DNA of 64,000 nt from NCBI RefSeq assembly GCF_001632365.1, contig NW_024468525.1:62001-126000 (forward strand). The letters are read 5' to 3'. Every line of letters begins with the position of its first letter. The first letter of the stretch is position 1. This DNA comes from Laetiporus sulphureus 93-53 (lineage: Eukaryota > Basidiomycota > Agaricomycetes > Polyporales > Laetiporaceae). The notes beneath the pieces are model-generated. The model was not told where the DNA came from and did no database searches. It was given only the letters and a program-made list of their open reading frames with translations. Below, one piece after another: positions 36,692 to 48,042 of this stretch. Position numbers and translations under genes: made by a program.

Positions 36692-37183
36692 ATGGCCCTT
36701 GCGCATTTCGAGCTGCGGGACTTCGAACGTGTTGCGCATCTGTGGTATGATGATGGCAATGTCATATTGGTCGCAAGGGGTAGAGGATTCCGTGTCCATC
36801 GCGGCGTACTTATGCAGCGTTCACCGGGATTCCGCGGACTCTTCCTTCCCCTCTCATCTAATTACTGCTCCGCGGGAGCATGTCCCATTTTACGGTTGCC
36901 GAAAGACCCACTTCATCTGGAGCTTGTGCTGAGCGCGTTGTATGATAGATTGTACGTCTCAATCGCCGCTTGCCGCTTGTCACTCATCGGATCGCCGCAT
37001 GGCTGCATGCGCATTTGCAGTTTTTTCGGTGACCTAGATGTGTACCATGAGATACCGGAAGTGGCATCCGGAATCATCTCCCTCGCGCACAAATACGACT
37101 TCCGAATCCTCCATGATGAGGCCATTCATCGCCTATCGGAAGCGGGACACATCCGCCACTGCTCAAAAGACAATCCATCATAA
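36692..37183 (+). CDS. BTB/POZ-domain protein, possibly broken
   Basis: The frame opens MALAHFELRDFERVAHLWYDDGNVILVARGRGFRVHRGVL (given here as separate motifs: LWYDDGNVIL, then FRVHRGVLMQRSPGF), with PILRLPKDPLHLELVLSALYDR further on. This is the standard mushroom BTB fold, used for oligomerisation or as a cullin-3 adaptor. A 69-bp intron (36952-37020) probably joins ALYDR to FFGDLDVYHE, after which IISLAHKYDFRILHDEAIHRL matches the helical C-terminal part. Two oddities are visible. An ATG at 36618 begins a plausible N-terminus in another frame (MADTSHDPASR), suggesting a small indel. The protein also stops shortly after the HRL helix, earlier than usual. It may be a recent pseudogene. Confidence 0.6.
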   Translation: MALAHFELRDFERVAHLWYDDGNVILVARGRGFRVHRGVLMQRSPGFRGLFLPLSSNYCSAGACPILRLPKDPLHLELVLSALYDRLYVSIAACRLSLIGSPHGCMRICSFFGDLDVYHEIPEVASGIISLAHKYDFRILHDEAIHRLSEAGHIRHCSKDNPS

Positions 37184-37189
37184 GAGCGG

Positions 37190-37930
37190 TATATCAGCAA
37201 GTTATAATATGACGCTATTTTGTTCTGTGCAGACAAAGAAAATCCGTACTCACTTGAGCGATCTCCTCTTCTACAGCATCGTACGATCTCATGCTTTCGG
37301 CAATTTAACTCATCCACGGTGCTCATGCGTTTCTGCATACTCGGGGTTGCGATGAATGCGGTAGAGCGATATTGTTCTGGTGTTTCTGTCCCAGATTTCC
37401 GGAATATCCTCAGACGTCGCATTGAAGTCGGTGATCTTGGGGCCTATAAGGTCTGTGAAGACCGGTGAGGTATGTAGGTGACCTATCAATCGGCCCATCT
37501 GTACTTCAAGCGTCACTCGGTGTTCAGCGTCTTTCTACGAGCTACAATGTAATAATAACGCGCCATTCACAATTGTCCCTGGGTAGGACAAGAAAGCTGA
37601 TCAGGTACATCCGCTAAACAGGAAACTGTTTGGTGGTGAAGCGACCTCGAGGCGTTCACGCAGCAGCGCACAAGGGCGGGACAGGATTAATGTATTGAAT
37701 CCGGATATTGTGATCATCAGGCAATGAACTCAAACGCAGGATCTCCATCATACTGTACAAGTGTACAATGCGTTGGCAAAGTCTACATATTGGTCACAAA
37801 GACGAGGCAAACGTAGAAAGCAGGCACCGTCTGTCGGAGTGCTGAAATCTAGAGTGGGACGAAATACAATGGGTGAGTTGACCGCGTGGATACACATAGG
37901 ATGATGTGCCGGTTTGGCGGACGGACCTTT
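37190..37930. other. no supported gene
   Basis: This lies between the BTB gene and the 3' end of SYS1. Only short frames occur. It may contain 3' sequences of both genes. Confidence 0.5.
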
Positions 37931-37933
37931 GCT

Positions 37934-38738
37934 TCAGTCACGTCTGAGAAGATTGCCCATCTCCAAGTCATCGCCTTCAGTTGGCGCAGCAACCGCGAGT
38001 CCTTCTGTCATTTCTCTCTTGACACATAACTGTTCTGCCACTATCACCATCAGCGCCGCGCTCGCCGCCATAACCGCCCAGAAGAACAATGAGGCGGGTA
38101 TTGAGTTTGAATAGTACGTCGTCAGGACGAGATGGTTGAAGATGAGCGTCAAGGAGAAGTCGAGGATCATCCGCGGGCGTCGTATCAGCACGTACAGGTA
38201 GTAGATGCTTTGTCACATTGATTATCAGTTTTATTCTCGGCAGGGATAGATGCGACACTTACTCTACGCCAGATGCAGCCAGCCAACACGCGGCGATGAT
38301 CCACCCTCGCACAGGATCCACGCTGCCATCCCATCGGACTCCCTGCAAGCCCCCAGAACCGACTTGTTTACCGCCGCTCCATACAGTATTCCAAGAAGTC
38401 CACGAGTTCTGCGCAGAGCGTGATGTGGACCGTCCGGCCATCTCGCGCCAATCCATCAGCATGCCTACATGCACGAGGTAATTATCGATCGCATTCTCTC
38501 GAGATTATAATGCATACCAACATTAGCCGCACCACCATCGTACTCCAGTGCACTGGACTTCGCAAAGATTGTTAGAAGTGGTGGAACTAGGATGGCAAGC
38601 GTAAGGTAATGTAGCGTCTGCATAGCTATGATCTGCACAGTATTGAGGTCAATATCGCAACCCTGGGTGAAGGACGTCGCCCCAAACCTGTGAGATCAAC
38701 AATACTGGATCCCATCCTGTAGCCGTAGACTTCGCCAT
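37934..38738 (-). CDS. SYS1: Sys1 integral Golgi membrane protein
   Basis: Sys1 recruits the Arl3/ARFRP1 GTPase to late-Golgi membranes. Four exons: 38738-38688, 38632-38518, 38464-38263 and 38207-37934; 642 nt, 213 residues. The start MAKSTATGWDPVLLISQ is followed by a first helix (IIAMQTLHYLTLAILVPPLL) and by EYDGGAANVGMLMDWREMAGR, a family signature. A Ser/Gly/Trp-rich loop and further helices follow (GWIIAACWLAASGVDIYYL; RPRMILDFSLTLIFNHL; SLFFWAVMAASAALMIVVAE-like region ending EQLCVKREM). All introns are GT-AG, 55 bp or shorter. It is divergent from the STE13-type gene, with 301 bp between the two start codons that must hold both promoters. Confidence is high. Confidence 0.93.
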
Positions 38739-39039
38739 TGAGATATTGAGATCTTGAAACCTTTTCCTCGGTGTTTTATGGGAAACAAGTGGCAATACGT
38801 CTACGGTGCATGGTGACTGTGTCAGTTAAGGATGCAACCACATGCATCAACAAACCTTCTTAGGGTCGTCAGCACCGTAGTAGTAGTTGGCTCAATTGAT
38901 AGTCGCGCTAAGACCGCGCTTGATCTCATATACATAGCTCGCTCGTTGGTGCTGCACAGTCCACTGGTTTTGGCGACGGACTACTGCTTGTCTTGGGTCG
39001 CGACTCGCGAGCCAGCCGAACTGACAGTCTTGGGACGAC
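38739..39039. promoter_or_regulatory. shared divergent promoter region, SYS1 / STE13
   Basis: These 301 bp separate two start codons pointing away from each other, so both promoters must lie here or inside the genes. I see no clear TATA box. Assignment as a bidirectional promoter is inferred from layout only. Confidence 0.5.
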
Positions 39040-42000
39040 ATGCAGCTGTCGGGCTACGAGGCCCTCTCACAAGAAGAGAATATTGGGCTCGAGGACCATG
39101 CTTTGTCCAGTGTCCTCCATGCAGATGACCTGGAACCCATCACTGTAAAGCCAACACCCTACTATGGAGATGGCCCATTCGATCCTCCAAGCTCTCCGAG
39201 TGTCGACGAGGAAGCCGATGAGCTACTGGAGAAGCCCCACGCAGCCTCACCAGACCAATCCGAGCGCAGCCGTGCGGAACTACAAGATGATGGCCAGCTC
39301 GTCGTCGGTTCTCGCAGGGTGCGTCGGTCGCTGATAGCCTGCTCTCATAGTCTATGAACATAGCGTCGACTATAGCGTCCGTCATCTCTCATATTCCTCG
39401 TCGTCTCCCTCGTGCTATTGGTGGGCACAGCCGGAGTGATAGGTGTATTTGCTGCACGCTCATACACCGGAACCCCGTTCCGCATACAAGGCACCAAACA
39501 CATTACTATGGACCATATCTTCAATGGGACCTTCTCTACGAAATGCGAGAGCATTCTGTGGGTGCCGGAAGGTACGTCGTCAAGGCCGCACGCGAAACCG
39601 TTTGAAGTCTAAGGCCCGCAATCAAGCTGGGGATGGCGTCTTTGCAACACAGAAGGGCGGATATATTACTCTCGTAGACCTGAAGAGCAATTCGAGCAGA
39701 AATCTCGTCGCTTTGGCGGACATGAAAGATGTAAGGCTGGCCCGTGAGATCTAGCTATTGATTGCTTAGACGGAATTGCCTCAGGAACATGGCCGTCGTC
39801 TGTCCACCTCTTCTTGGAAGCTATCTGCCGATATGAGGTATATGTTGTTAGAGGCTGACTCCGTGAAGGTATTCGCCTCTTAGTCGCCTGGCTAACCCCA
39901 GCTGAATGCTTGAAGCTGTGGCGGCATTCTAGCTACAGCAACTATTACATCCATGACCTGCAGACCCAATCGACATGGCCACTCATACCCCCTACCTATC
40001 CTCCTGTGACGGCATATGCCAGCTGGTCACCGACCGGACAGTCAATAGCATATGTGGTGAACAACGACCTTTATATGGTGACTTCTCCATCGTGCGTATC
40101 TCCGGGATCCCAGACGAAATGCCGCAGTTATTGAACATACCACAGGGTCTCGGCCGCTTCCATTCGCGTCACCACAACTGGCAACGCATCGATGTTCAAC
40201 GGTGTTCCAGACTGGGTGTACGAGGAGGAAGTCTTCTCTAGCAACTACGCATTCTGGTGGTCGCCAGACTCGAAGCATCTCGCCTTCCTTACCTTCGATG
40301 AGACTGCTGTTGATGAGTTCACCTACCCGATCTATAACCCAACCGAGGACTCGTACACCGTCGTGCCATACCCAAAGCAGGTGACGATGAAGTACCCGAA
40401 GCCGGGATACAACAACCCCCTCGTGCAGGTGTTTGTATTCCAGCTGGATGAGTACCTTGCGAGCACCGCGAGCAACCGTACGCAGGCTGTCAGGAACGCG
40501 TCGCTCGAGCTTGATTGGGATAGAAGGTTGCCTGCGGATAATAGCATTATCTCTGAGGTGGCTTGGGTGGCTAACTCCACGCTAGTTGTGCGAGAGGTCA
40601 ATCGTGCTGCTACCAATGGTACGGTGGTCATGTTTGATCTCAGCTCTGAGTCGAGGGGTCGAGGCCACGTAGTCAGAAGGCTAGGAAAAGATGGTGAGCA
40701 GGGCGATGGTGGCTGGATAGAATCTGTACGTCGTCCGTTGTAAACCTGATCGCCACAGCCTCCTCACCAGCTGCTCACAAAATATCAACAGGAACAGAAA
40801 ATATACCCCATTCCTGCACGTCTGTCTCCGGATGGACATGCATCATACCTAGATATTGTCCCGACAGCTGACGGGTATAATCACATTGCACTTTTCAGTC
40901 CGGTGGACTCTAGCACTCCGCGGTTCCTGACCTCTGGAGACTGGGAAGTCACCGGGTCAATTCTGGCCGTGGATGCGAAACGCAGCCTCGTGTAAGTCCC
41001 TGTAGCATAGCGACTTCTTCATCGGACTACTGTCCCGTATCCTTTGTGACCTGTTAACTAAACTCATCTTCTGCTAGGTACTTCCAAGCGGCCAATCCTG
41101 GATCCCTACAACGTCATATCTATTCTGTGCCGCTTCCTGCAATCAGCTCTTCCGGAGCGGTCGAACCTAGCGCTCTCACGGACACCTCCAGCCCAGCTGT
41201 GTATGAAGCTGACTTTTCTCCCAAAGGCGGCTTCTATCTCCTAAGCTATAATGGGCCACAGGCACCTTGGCAGAAGGTCATAGAATCTGGTGGAGACGGT
41301 CAGTATTCGGGCCGTCTGTCTTAGCTCGGAACTCAGACCTACGTCCATATAGGTCTAGAATACGTGTTGACTGACAATCCGCAAGTTAACGAGACTTTGA
41401 ACCGGTTTGAGATGCCTGTCGTTACGCATTCCACGATCGAGAGCGATGACTACGGTGAGCCGCCAGGAATATCATGATAACGTTTTAATTCAGATGCGTA
41501 GAGCTCAATTTCGTGGAGATTCGTCCGCCAAGGATGGATGACACCGGGCGGACCAAGTATCCCGTTCTGTTCCGCGTGTAAATCCCAATCGTTCCTTTCG
41601 ACCAGTCACTATCTGACCAGCACTTCAGGTATGGCGGACCAGGCTCGCAGCTCGTCAGCCTGTCTTACACGCACGACTGGCACGACTTCGTCGCGTGCTC
41701 TCTCCAGTATATTGTCGTGACGGTCGACGGGCGAGGTACTGGATACAAAGGCCGAAAATTGCGGAATGCTGTCAAAGATAATCTGGGATATTGGGAGACG
41801 CAGGACCAGATCAATGCTGCAAAGTACGTTTGGCGTGGTGGACTTGAATGTTCGTCGGCTGAGAGCATCGATTCGTAGGATCTGGGCGGCCAAGGAATAT
41901 GTCGATCCGGACCGTATTGGCATATGGGGATGGGTGAGTGGGTCTTACAAATGCTACGGGAGGTCATACCATAGTTTGAACGTGCATTCTAGTCTTACGG

Positions 42001-42581
42001 AGGATTCATGAGCTCTAAAGTCATCGAGGCAAATGCTGGGATACACAGCCTGGCCATCGCCGTTGCGGTATGTATTCGCAGGTATGCTTACTTTGAGCTA
42101 TGCTGACGTCGTTGGCCAATAGCCTGTGACGAGCTGGCGTCTATACGGTAGGTCTCATCGGTACTTCCACGACATGTCTATTGATCTTTGCTGGCAAAGA
42201 CTCCATCTACACCGAACGATACATGGACCTACCCGTCGTCAACCCAGAAGGTTACGTGACAGCGTCCATCTCAAACGTAACCGGCTTCCACGACGTGGAC
42301 TTCCTTCTCGCGCACGGCAGCGGAGACGACAACGTGCACTTTGCCAACTCTGCGCACTTGATAGACATGTTCACCCGCGAGCATGTGCGGGACTTTGAGT
42401 TTAGGATGTTCACTGATAGGTAAGGAGATTATCGAATGACCAGGAAGAGTAGCTTGACTTATGTGGTTTGTGCAGCGATCATAGTATAACCAGGCGCGAT
42501 GCGAATAGAGAATTGTATGAGTTCATGACGGCGTTCTTGATTGAGAGATGGGGCAAGGGAGGGAAACGGAGGAGCTGGTAG
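39040..42581 (+). CDS. STE13: dipeptidyl aminopeptidase, STE13/DAP2 type (S9B)
   Basis: Type II membrane serine protease that removes N-terminal X-Ala/X-Pro dipeptides in the Golgi or vacuole. Sixteen exons (39040-39318, 39376-39571, 39627-39730, 39785-39868, 39916-40091, 40146-40725, 40792-40991, 41078-41298, 41353-41454, 41502-41577, 41629-41823, 41879-41933, 41993-42067, 42123-42147, 42200-42419, 42476-42581) give 2694 nt and 897 residues. A cytosolic acidic N-terminus leads to one membrane helix (SLIFLVVSLVLLVGTAGVIG). The beta-propeller carries NGVPDWVYEEEVF. The hydrolase domain has YGGPGSQ, VTVDGRGTGYKGRK, the nucleophile in GWSYGG (split by an intron), Asp in HGSGDDNVHF and His in SDHS, so the triad is complete. 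The fourth exon's acceptor could instead be at 39770. STE13 versus DAP2 is undecided. Confidence 0.93.
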
Positions 42582-43154
42582 AAAAACGAGCGTACATTCC
42601 CTTGACCCGTCGAACTTTCTTAGATGTCGCTCAGTTGTAGGACATGGCCTTGTATTTATTTGGCAGAGGATTGTGCACGCTATCTTGGAGACTTCTCGCT
42701 TTTCGTGGGCGATTACGAATAGTGGGCGAACAAGCATTGCGCTCATACGACGGCGATTTCAGCACTACCGTAACGTCCTGTATGCTGGCGCGATGACTCC
42801 GATACTAGATGGTATGACATTTGCGAATGGCGTTCTGCACTCTGCCTACCCGATCACACATACATCGTTGAACGGCGGTCGCGGATGAATGGCCCTAACT
42901 TACGAGCTTGAACTTTGGCAGCTAGGGTTGCCACAGACGCGCCAGTGCACGTGCGCGCGTTTTGCCATCGTTACGGCGCTAACTTGGATATGGGGGCCAC
43001 AACTGTAACCTTCCACCATCTGTAAACTTTCGCGCAAACATCGGCCTCACGTGTACTCTTTGTCTCAATCCAATTGCAAGATCTGCCGTTGTCTATAGTG
43101 CTCAAGCCGCCATTTGAATTTGGATTTCTCGGGGTAACATCGCCACATCTATTC
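42582..43154. other. intergenic, no gene seen
   Basis: This lies between the 3' end of the peptidase and the next plus-strand gene. A CG-rich alternating GTGCGCGCG tract lies near 42950. No coding frame is supported. Confidence 0.5.
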
Positions 43155-43968
43155 ATGGAATCGTCGACGTCCTCGATTTCTAACATCCCTTGGACACGAA
43201 CACCATCTAACGGCAAGACACCGCGGCCGGGAGAAAAGATAATGGATGACAAGTCGATATTTGTGAAGGTATGTCTGGCTTTTGGTCGATGACCGTATTC
43301 ATCGACGCTGGATGCAGAGTACTCCGCAACCAGGGCATCGAGGCACGCCATATAAAGAGAAGTACGCGATTGGTCGATCTCTTCGCCTTGTGTTTGAGTC
43401 TTGACTGAGGATTAGGTACCATGCTATGCAGGAACGGTTCAACCAGGTCTCCGCGGTGCGCACGCCCTCCTCGAAGCCTCTCGCTAACAGCTAACTTGAC
43501 CGCCCCTGCAGACCCGAGAAACCGCCCGCCGAGAGTTGGCCATCGCAGAGGAGAAACTGAAGCGGCTACAAGAAGAGTGCAAGTACGTACATCCACACAC
43601 ACCACTCTGCGTCAGGATCCTTAACGATGTCTCCGCGATGCAGCCTGCTCCTGGACGCCGTCGACATCGCCGTGCCTGCGCAGCCGACTTTGCTGCACTA
43701 CCTATCGCAGGACCCGATACCCCCGCAGTACCACTCTTATCAGGTGCCGTTTCCTGCAGCGCCCGGCGCGCCGGCGGCGCCTCCCGATCCTACGCCTGCA
43801 CCTGGGACCCGCTCGCGTCGGAAATCTGCACATCAGACTATTGGGAATGGGGTCAGTAGGAAGGTCAGGATACCAATTTTGTTGTTGTGTGCGGTGGTTG
43901 ACCGATCCTGCAGTGATTGTGCGATTATCGGTTACATTCTTCTGCTATTTGTACCAATAATTGTATGA
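43155..43968 (+). CDS. small coiled-coil protein, function unknown
   Basis: Five exons (43155-43268, 43318-43361, 43416-43455, 43512-43582, 43644-43968) close to 594 nt and 197 residues. The N-terminus is Ser/Thr/Pro-rich (PGEKIMDDKSIFVK). A short YHAMQERFNQVSA segment leads into a helical coiled coil (TARRELAIAEEKLKRLQEE, then CNLLLDAVDIAVPAQPTLLH), followed by YLSQDPIPPQYHSY and a Pro/Ala-rich tail with basic RSRRKS. All introns are GT-AG and each repairs the frame exactly, so I believe the model up to the Pro-rich part. The last 30 residues are unusually hydrophobic and may be intron or UTR read through, so the end is less sure. The family is not recognised. A nuclear complex subunit is one possibility. 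Confidence 0.7.
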
Positions 43969-44380
43969 TCCATGCTATTGCGGATACTTAATCATAGAGA
44001 TTTTTACGTTGATTGTCATGGGCATAGATGAGCAGGTAAGTGGGAAACCGCGTCATCCGTTGTGAGGACGTCTTTCGAGAGACAGCTGATTATGCTCAGC
44101 GGTTGAATCACAGCGAAGCATCGCACCCTTCGGGATCGGCTATGCAACTATACACTCATCCGAGCAGACTTCGATCTGTACCTAGAGATGCAATGCTCCG
44201 TTGCCGCAGCTTTCGCTGCTAGCCCTCATCGTTCTCTCAATCTAGCAACGTGGGCACAGTTCCAAGTGCTGTCAATCCGCAGATTGCACTTCATAGAGAA
44301 TTTCTTCATTCGCTTCATTGATACAGCCCGGTCGCTCATTTTTATGTGAGACTTCAACTCCCCTGCCATGCCTCCGACTC

Positions 44381-46186
44381 TCAGGCGGCAGTGACATAGT
44401 GCTTTGGAAGCCATGTAGGAAGCGACCACGTATGCTTCGTGATATCCGCCGCGATCATCTGCGCAACGGCCTCCGCACTGCAGAAGACATTGAGCTGCTG
44501 TGAATCTCCAAGTGCACCGTCTCAAGACGGGAATGCTCACCATGCGAATGCTCGAGGCATGCCATGTCCGGTGTACCCTGCTGAAATGTATTGCCCCTTG
44601 AACGTTTCCGCCGAGCCTGGCATTGCAGGATCGGCAACGCGTCCGACCTGGGTAGCATATCGGTGAGGGGTTCGAAGCCGATCATTCAGCTACTCACGAA
44701 GGGATCTCCGCTCGCGGTGTACCCCATGATTCCAGTCTGTGAAAGCTTTGAGCAGCATCATCAAGTCAGTGTATACCACCACTCACCCACTCCATCTCGG
44801 GCTCCCGGCCCTCTTCATACTTCCCCGGAAACACCCTCGGCAAGAACTTCCTCAACGCCTCTCCAACGCGTGGATTCACCACCGAGTCGTCCGCGACGTA
44901 AAACTCGTACGCGGGCAGGGTCGCCTCGCGGGCGCCGCCGAGGATGACGAGCGGGTGCTCCTCGGGCGTGGGCACCGGGCGCGGGAACCAGTATTCCAAT
45001 CCCTCGTTTGCGGAGAACGAGCTGCGCGAGAGCGACGCGGTGATCACGTTCGCACGGGTCGCGATGATCTGCCCGCGCGTCGGGACGATGCCTGTGGGGC
45101 CGTGCAGGTGTGGGAGGAGGTGGGACGCGTAGCCGTTCGTCGCGTGTAGGATGTACGAACAGGCGAGTGTACCCCGTGCGGTGGCGAGGTCCCAGCGCCG
45201 CGCGGGGCTGGCAGAGCGCGTGATGCGCGTGACGGGCGTGCGCGTGTGCAGCGTGAGGGCAAGGGAGGGTGAGGCGGCGGCGAGCTTGTAGAGCTGTGTG
45301 ATGAATTTGAGCGGCCAGAGGTTGTGGCCGGGAATGTGGACGCCGGGGTACGACGAGCCGTATCGCTGGGCATGTTATGAGCACGCTGGCCCTGGTAAGA
45401 CGTGTAGGAGTGCTCACGGACTCCACCTCTGCCTTGTCCATCCACTCGACGTTGCTGAGGTCTATGCCGGCGAGCTTGGCCGCGTCGTAGTCGGCCTGCA
45501 CGTCTGCGACCTCCTCCGGCGAGAACATCAGGTCGACATGGCCGCCCTCGACGAGGTCGACGGCGCTCTCGAGCGTGTGGTCTTTGATGATCTGCAGGAT
45601 CGAGGACGCGGTGTGGTGCTCGAGCGCGAATGCGCGCAGCGCGTCGTCCGTGCCGAACGATGCGGCAAGCTGTTTGAAGCCTGAGAATACGGCGGGGGTC
45701 AGGTGCCCGCCGTTACGGCCTGTGGCATTTCAGAACGAGCTGCTTTCATAAATTGACTGAGCAGACGCACCTGTGGCGCCCGAGCCTGGTCGCACATTAC
45801 ATCAGCCTCATGCAACGACATTGACGATCGCACTGACAGAAATCCCTGGCTTCGAGTATCACCACCTTCACAGGCTCCGTAACACCCGCTGCGACAAGCG
45901 CATTGCCGAGGTGGTACGCCGCAGACACGCCTGTGATCCCCGATCCGATGATGCACACGTCCGCCTGTTCGGTGAGTGGACCCTCGCTTCCCTCCCCCGC
46001 GAGCGGGTTCGCACCCGGCGAGTCGATCCAGAAGGATTTTGTCGAGTTGGGCACGGGCAGCGGTGCGGGGCCGTGCGCGGTCGGCAGGCGGAGGTTGACT
46101 TGGTGGTCGGCCCAGACGTACAGCGGGACTGGTATGGCGGGCATGGTGAATTGCACAAGCGAGAGCAGGAGCAGGGAGAGGAACAT
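44381..46186 (-). CDS. FAD-dependent oxidoreductase (DAO family)
   Basis: Amino-acid/amine oxidase-like flavoprotein with a DAO fold; the substrate is not predictable. Seven exons (46186-45838, 45785-45771, 45719-45418, 45365-44787, 44736-44698, 44647-44541, 44477-44381) close to 1488 nt and 495 residues. The N-terminus MFLSLLLLSLVQFTM looks like a signal peptide or anchor; a later start at MPAIPVPLY would remove it. The dinucleotide-binding motif is CIIGSGITGVSAAYHL. SGATGRNGGHLTPA follows and spans a 15-nt microexon. The C-terminal FAD-binding part has TGIMGYTASGDPF and QYISAGYTGHGMPRAF, ending WLPKHYVTAA. All introns are GT-AG. It is convergent with the coiled-coil gene and divergent from the F-box gene. 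Confidence 0.9.
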
Positions 46187-48042
46187 GCTGCTGCTGGTAT
46201 ATCAGCAGGGAGGATGACTCGGAATCAGACAGGGTCGAGGCGGAAACTTTGCCCGGCGAGATAAGGTGTTTGTTCCAGCCGGTAAGACGAATTTCTCGTG
46301 ATTTTCAGGACCACGCATTCCAGTGCTTATGAGAACGGAAACGACGCTGTTTTATAGCACTACGGAAAGTAAGCTGAACATGGAAATCGTAGTATCAATC
46401 GGCATACTAACATTGGCCCTCTAATGCAACTTTTTGACCTTTTGAGTTCCTGTGGTCTGTCAAATCATCAGATTGACTCGGAGCTATTCCAATGGATAGC
46501 TATGCTTCTAATGTACCTTCTCAATTTTTCTCACACAGCAGTCTTGAGATGTTCATGATACCAGAAGGCAACAAGGACTGCAGCAGCCATTCTCCGAGGT
46601 GATGTCACGCAATCAGTCACTTTGCTAGCATGCCGTATTTCGCATTCCGCCCGGCATGCTGATTCGACGCGCATGAATTGTGGCGCACGAGTGTCGGGAA
46701 CGGTGGCTGCCGCGCGCTGGCACCTGGCGGAGTCCAGATCCGGCGATCTTCTGTGGCAACTTTGTCACACTGATGCTCATCTCTCCCATTCTCTCTCTCC
46801 AGAGATCCATCCGGGGTCAAAGGTCTCGGAAAATTCAATACGTATCTTATTTGACTTTTATCACACTATGAACAACTCAGCAAAGGTATCGGATATGAAC
46901 TGCAGCCTCGAAGCCTGACTAGTCCCACATTTTGAGCATGCGGGCCATGATCTGCCTATTATTTGTCTATTCCTCAACTGGAGGACACAGAACTTAGTAA
47001 ATATAGTCATCATGGTTACAGTCATATACGGTGAACTTTTCAGATTTTTGTGGGGTGAGGAAAGTTCTGGAGAACGTGAATTGCATTACTGTCGCAGTTG
47101 CATCGCAGGGCCAGTGATAGTATGTATATGGCGCCATTCGGTGCCTCATCGATCGTTGACGGCCCGGAAGTTTCCGCCATGCCGAAAACGCTTCTGCCAC
47201 CAGGCACATCCCGAGCGCTTAGATCGACCAGCTCGCTTGAGTATGTTCGGAGATCGACATAACTCCTGTAAAGTTTATTTAAACATTGCAGGTCTTCTGC
47301 AGCGTTTCCGCCAGAGGCAGGGATCCTGAAGGACGATATTGTACGTATTTCAGTCCGTAATTTGGGACGGTCTTCAATTGTTCGATGCTCGGGGATGCTC
47401 AGTGATGAAGATTCTCCATTGTGTTGCCGAAGTGGGAAGACCGGGTCAGTCCAACTCTGAGCAGATGCTCACACTGCCCTGACGCCTGAACGCACGTCAG
47501 GCGATGCCACGATGTGCCGCACAGCATCTATCCTAGCGCCCGGTGAGTACGATATACCTTGCAGGGCATGGCCATTGCTGACAAATCCCAACAATCCTGC
47601 AACAAACAAGCCGGAATTTTTGAAGAAGTTACCATCACCACTGACTGGTCTCTCCTCGCATTTGAACCATCGCAAGAATGATATGCTCCATAGCCACTGT
47701 GCCTGGCAAGAGGATGTGGCCTCCATGTCCGTAGACGCCCGGCGAAACTACGCGATCTGCTAAATCTCGCTAAGAGAGGCAACCACCGCGAGGTTTGGTC
47801 CGTGATGAGGTCGATATCGATGAGATTTTTTTCCTCGCTCATCACACACGGGACGGAGCCCGCTGTGCTGCCACAAACCCATTAGCGCGTGGAGCCACTT
47901 AAAGCAGCGTCCTCTAGGTTATTTGGACTCTGCCCTCTTCCAGCCGGACGCATTGTCAAGCGTCGCCTGGCCAGCAGCGACCGTGATGGTAAGAGAGGCC
48001 ATACCCTGCCGGCTGTGCTCGCTCATCACGATTCAGGCACAG
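46187..48042. other. intergenic, no gene seen
   Basis: About 1.85 kb lies between two divergent genes. Frames up to about 105 codons occur on both strands without motifs (47012-47329 plus; 47528-47845 minus). It must contain the promoters of the oxidoreductase and of the F-box gene. No convincing TATA element was picked out. Confidence 0.5.

Noticed and set aside
44660..44690. GGTTCGAA-type word resembling a tRNA B box
   Set aside because: It lies within an intron of the oxidoreductase, and no A box or cloverleaf can be drawn around it. No tRNA was found anywhere in the window.
44815..45528. Single 237-codon minus-strand frame with many Arg/His/Pro residues, read as a separate protein
   Set aside because: Only its first part is the oxidoreductase frame. 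The rest reads through an intron into a shifted GC-rich frame, whereas the spliced model restores conserved motifs.
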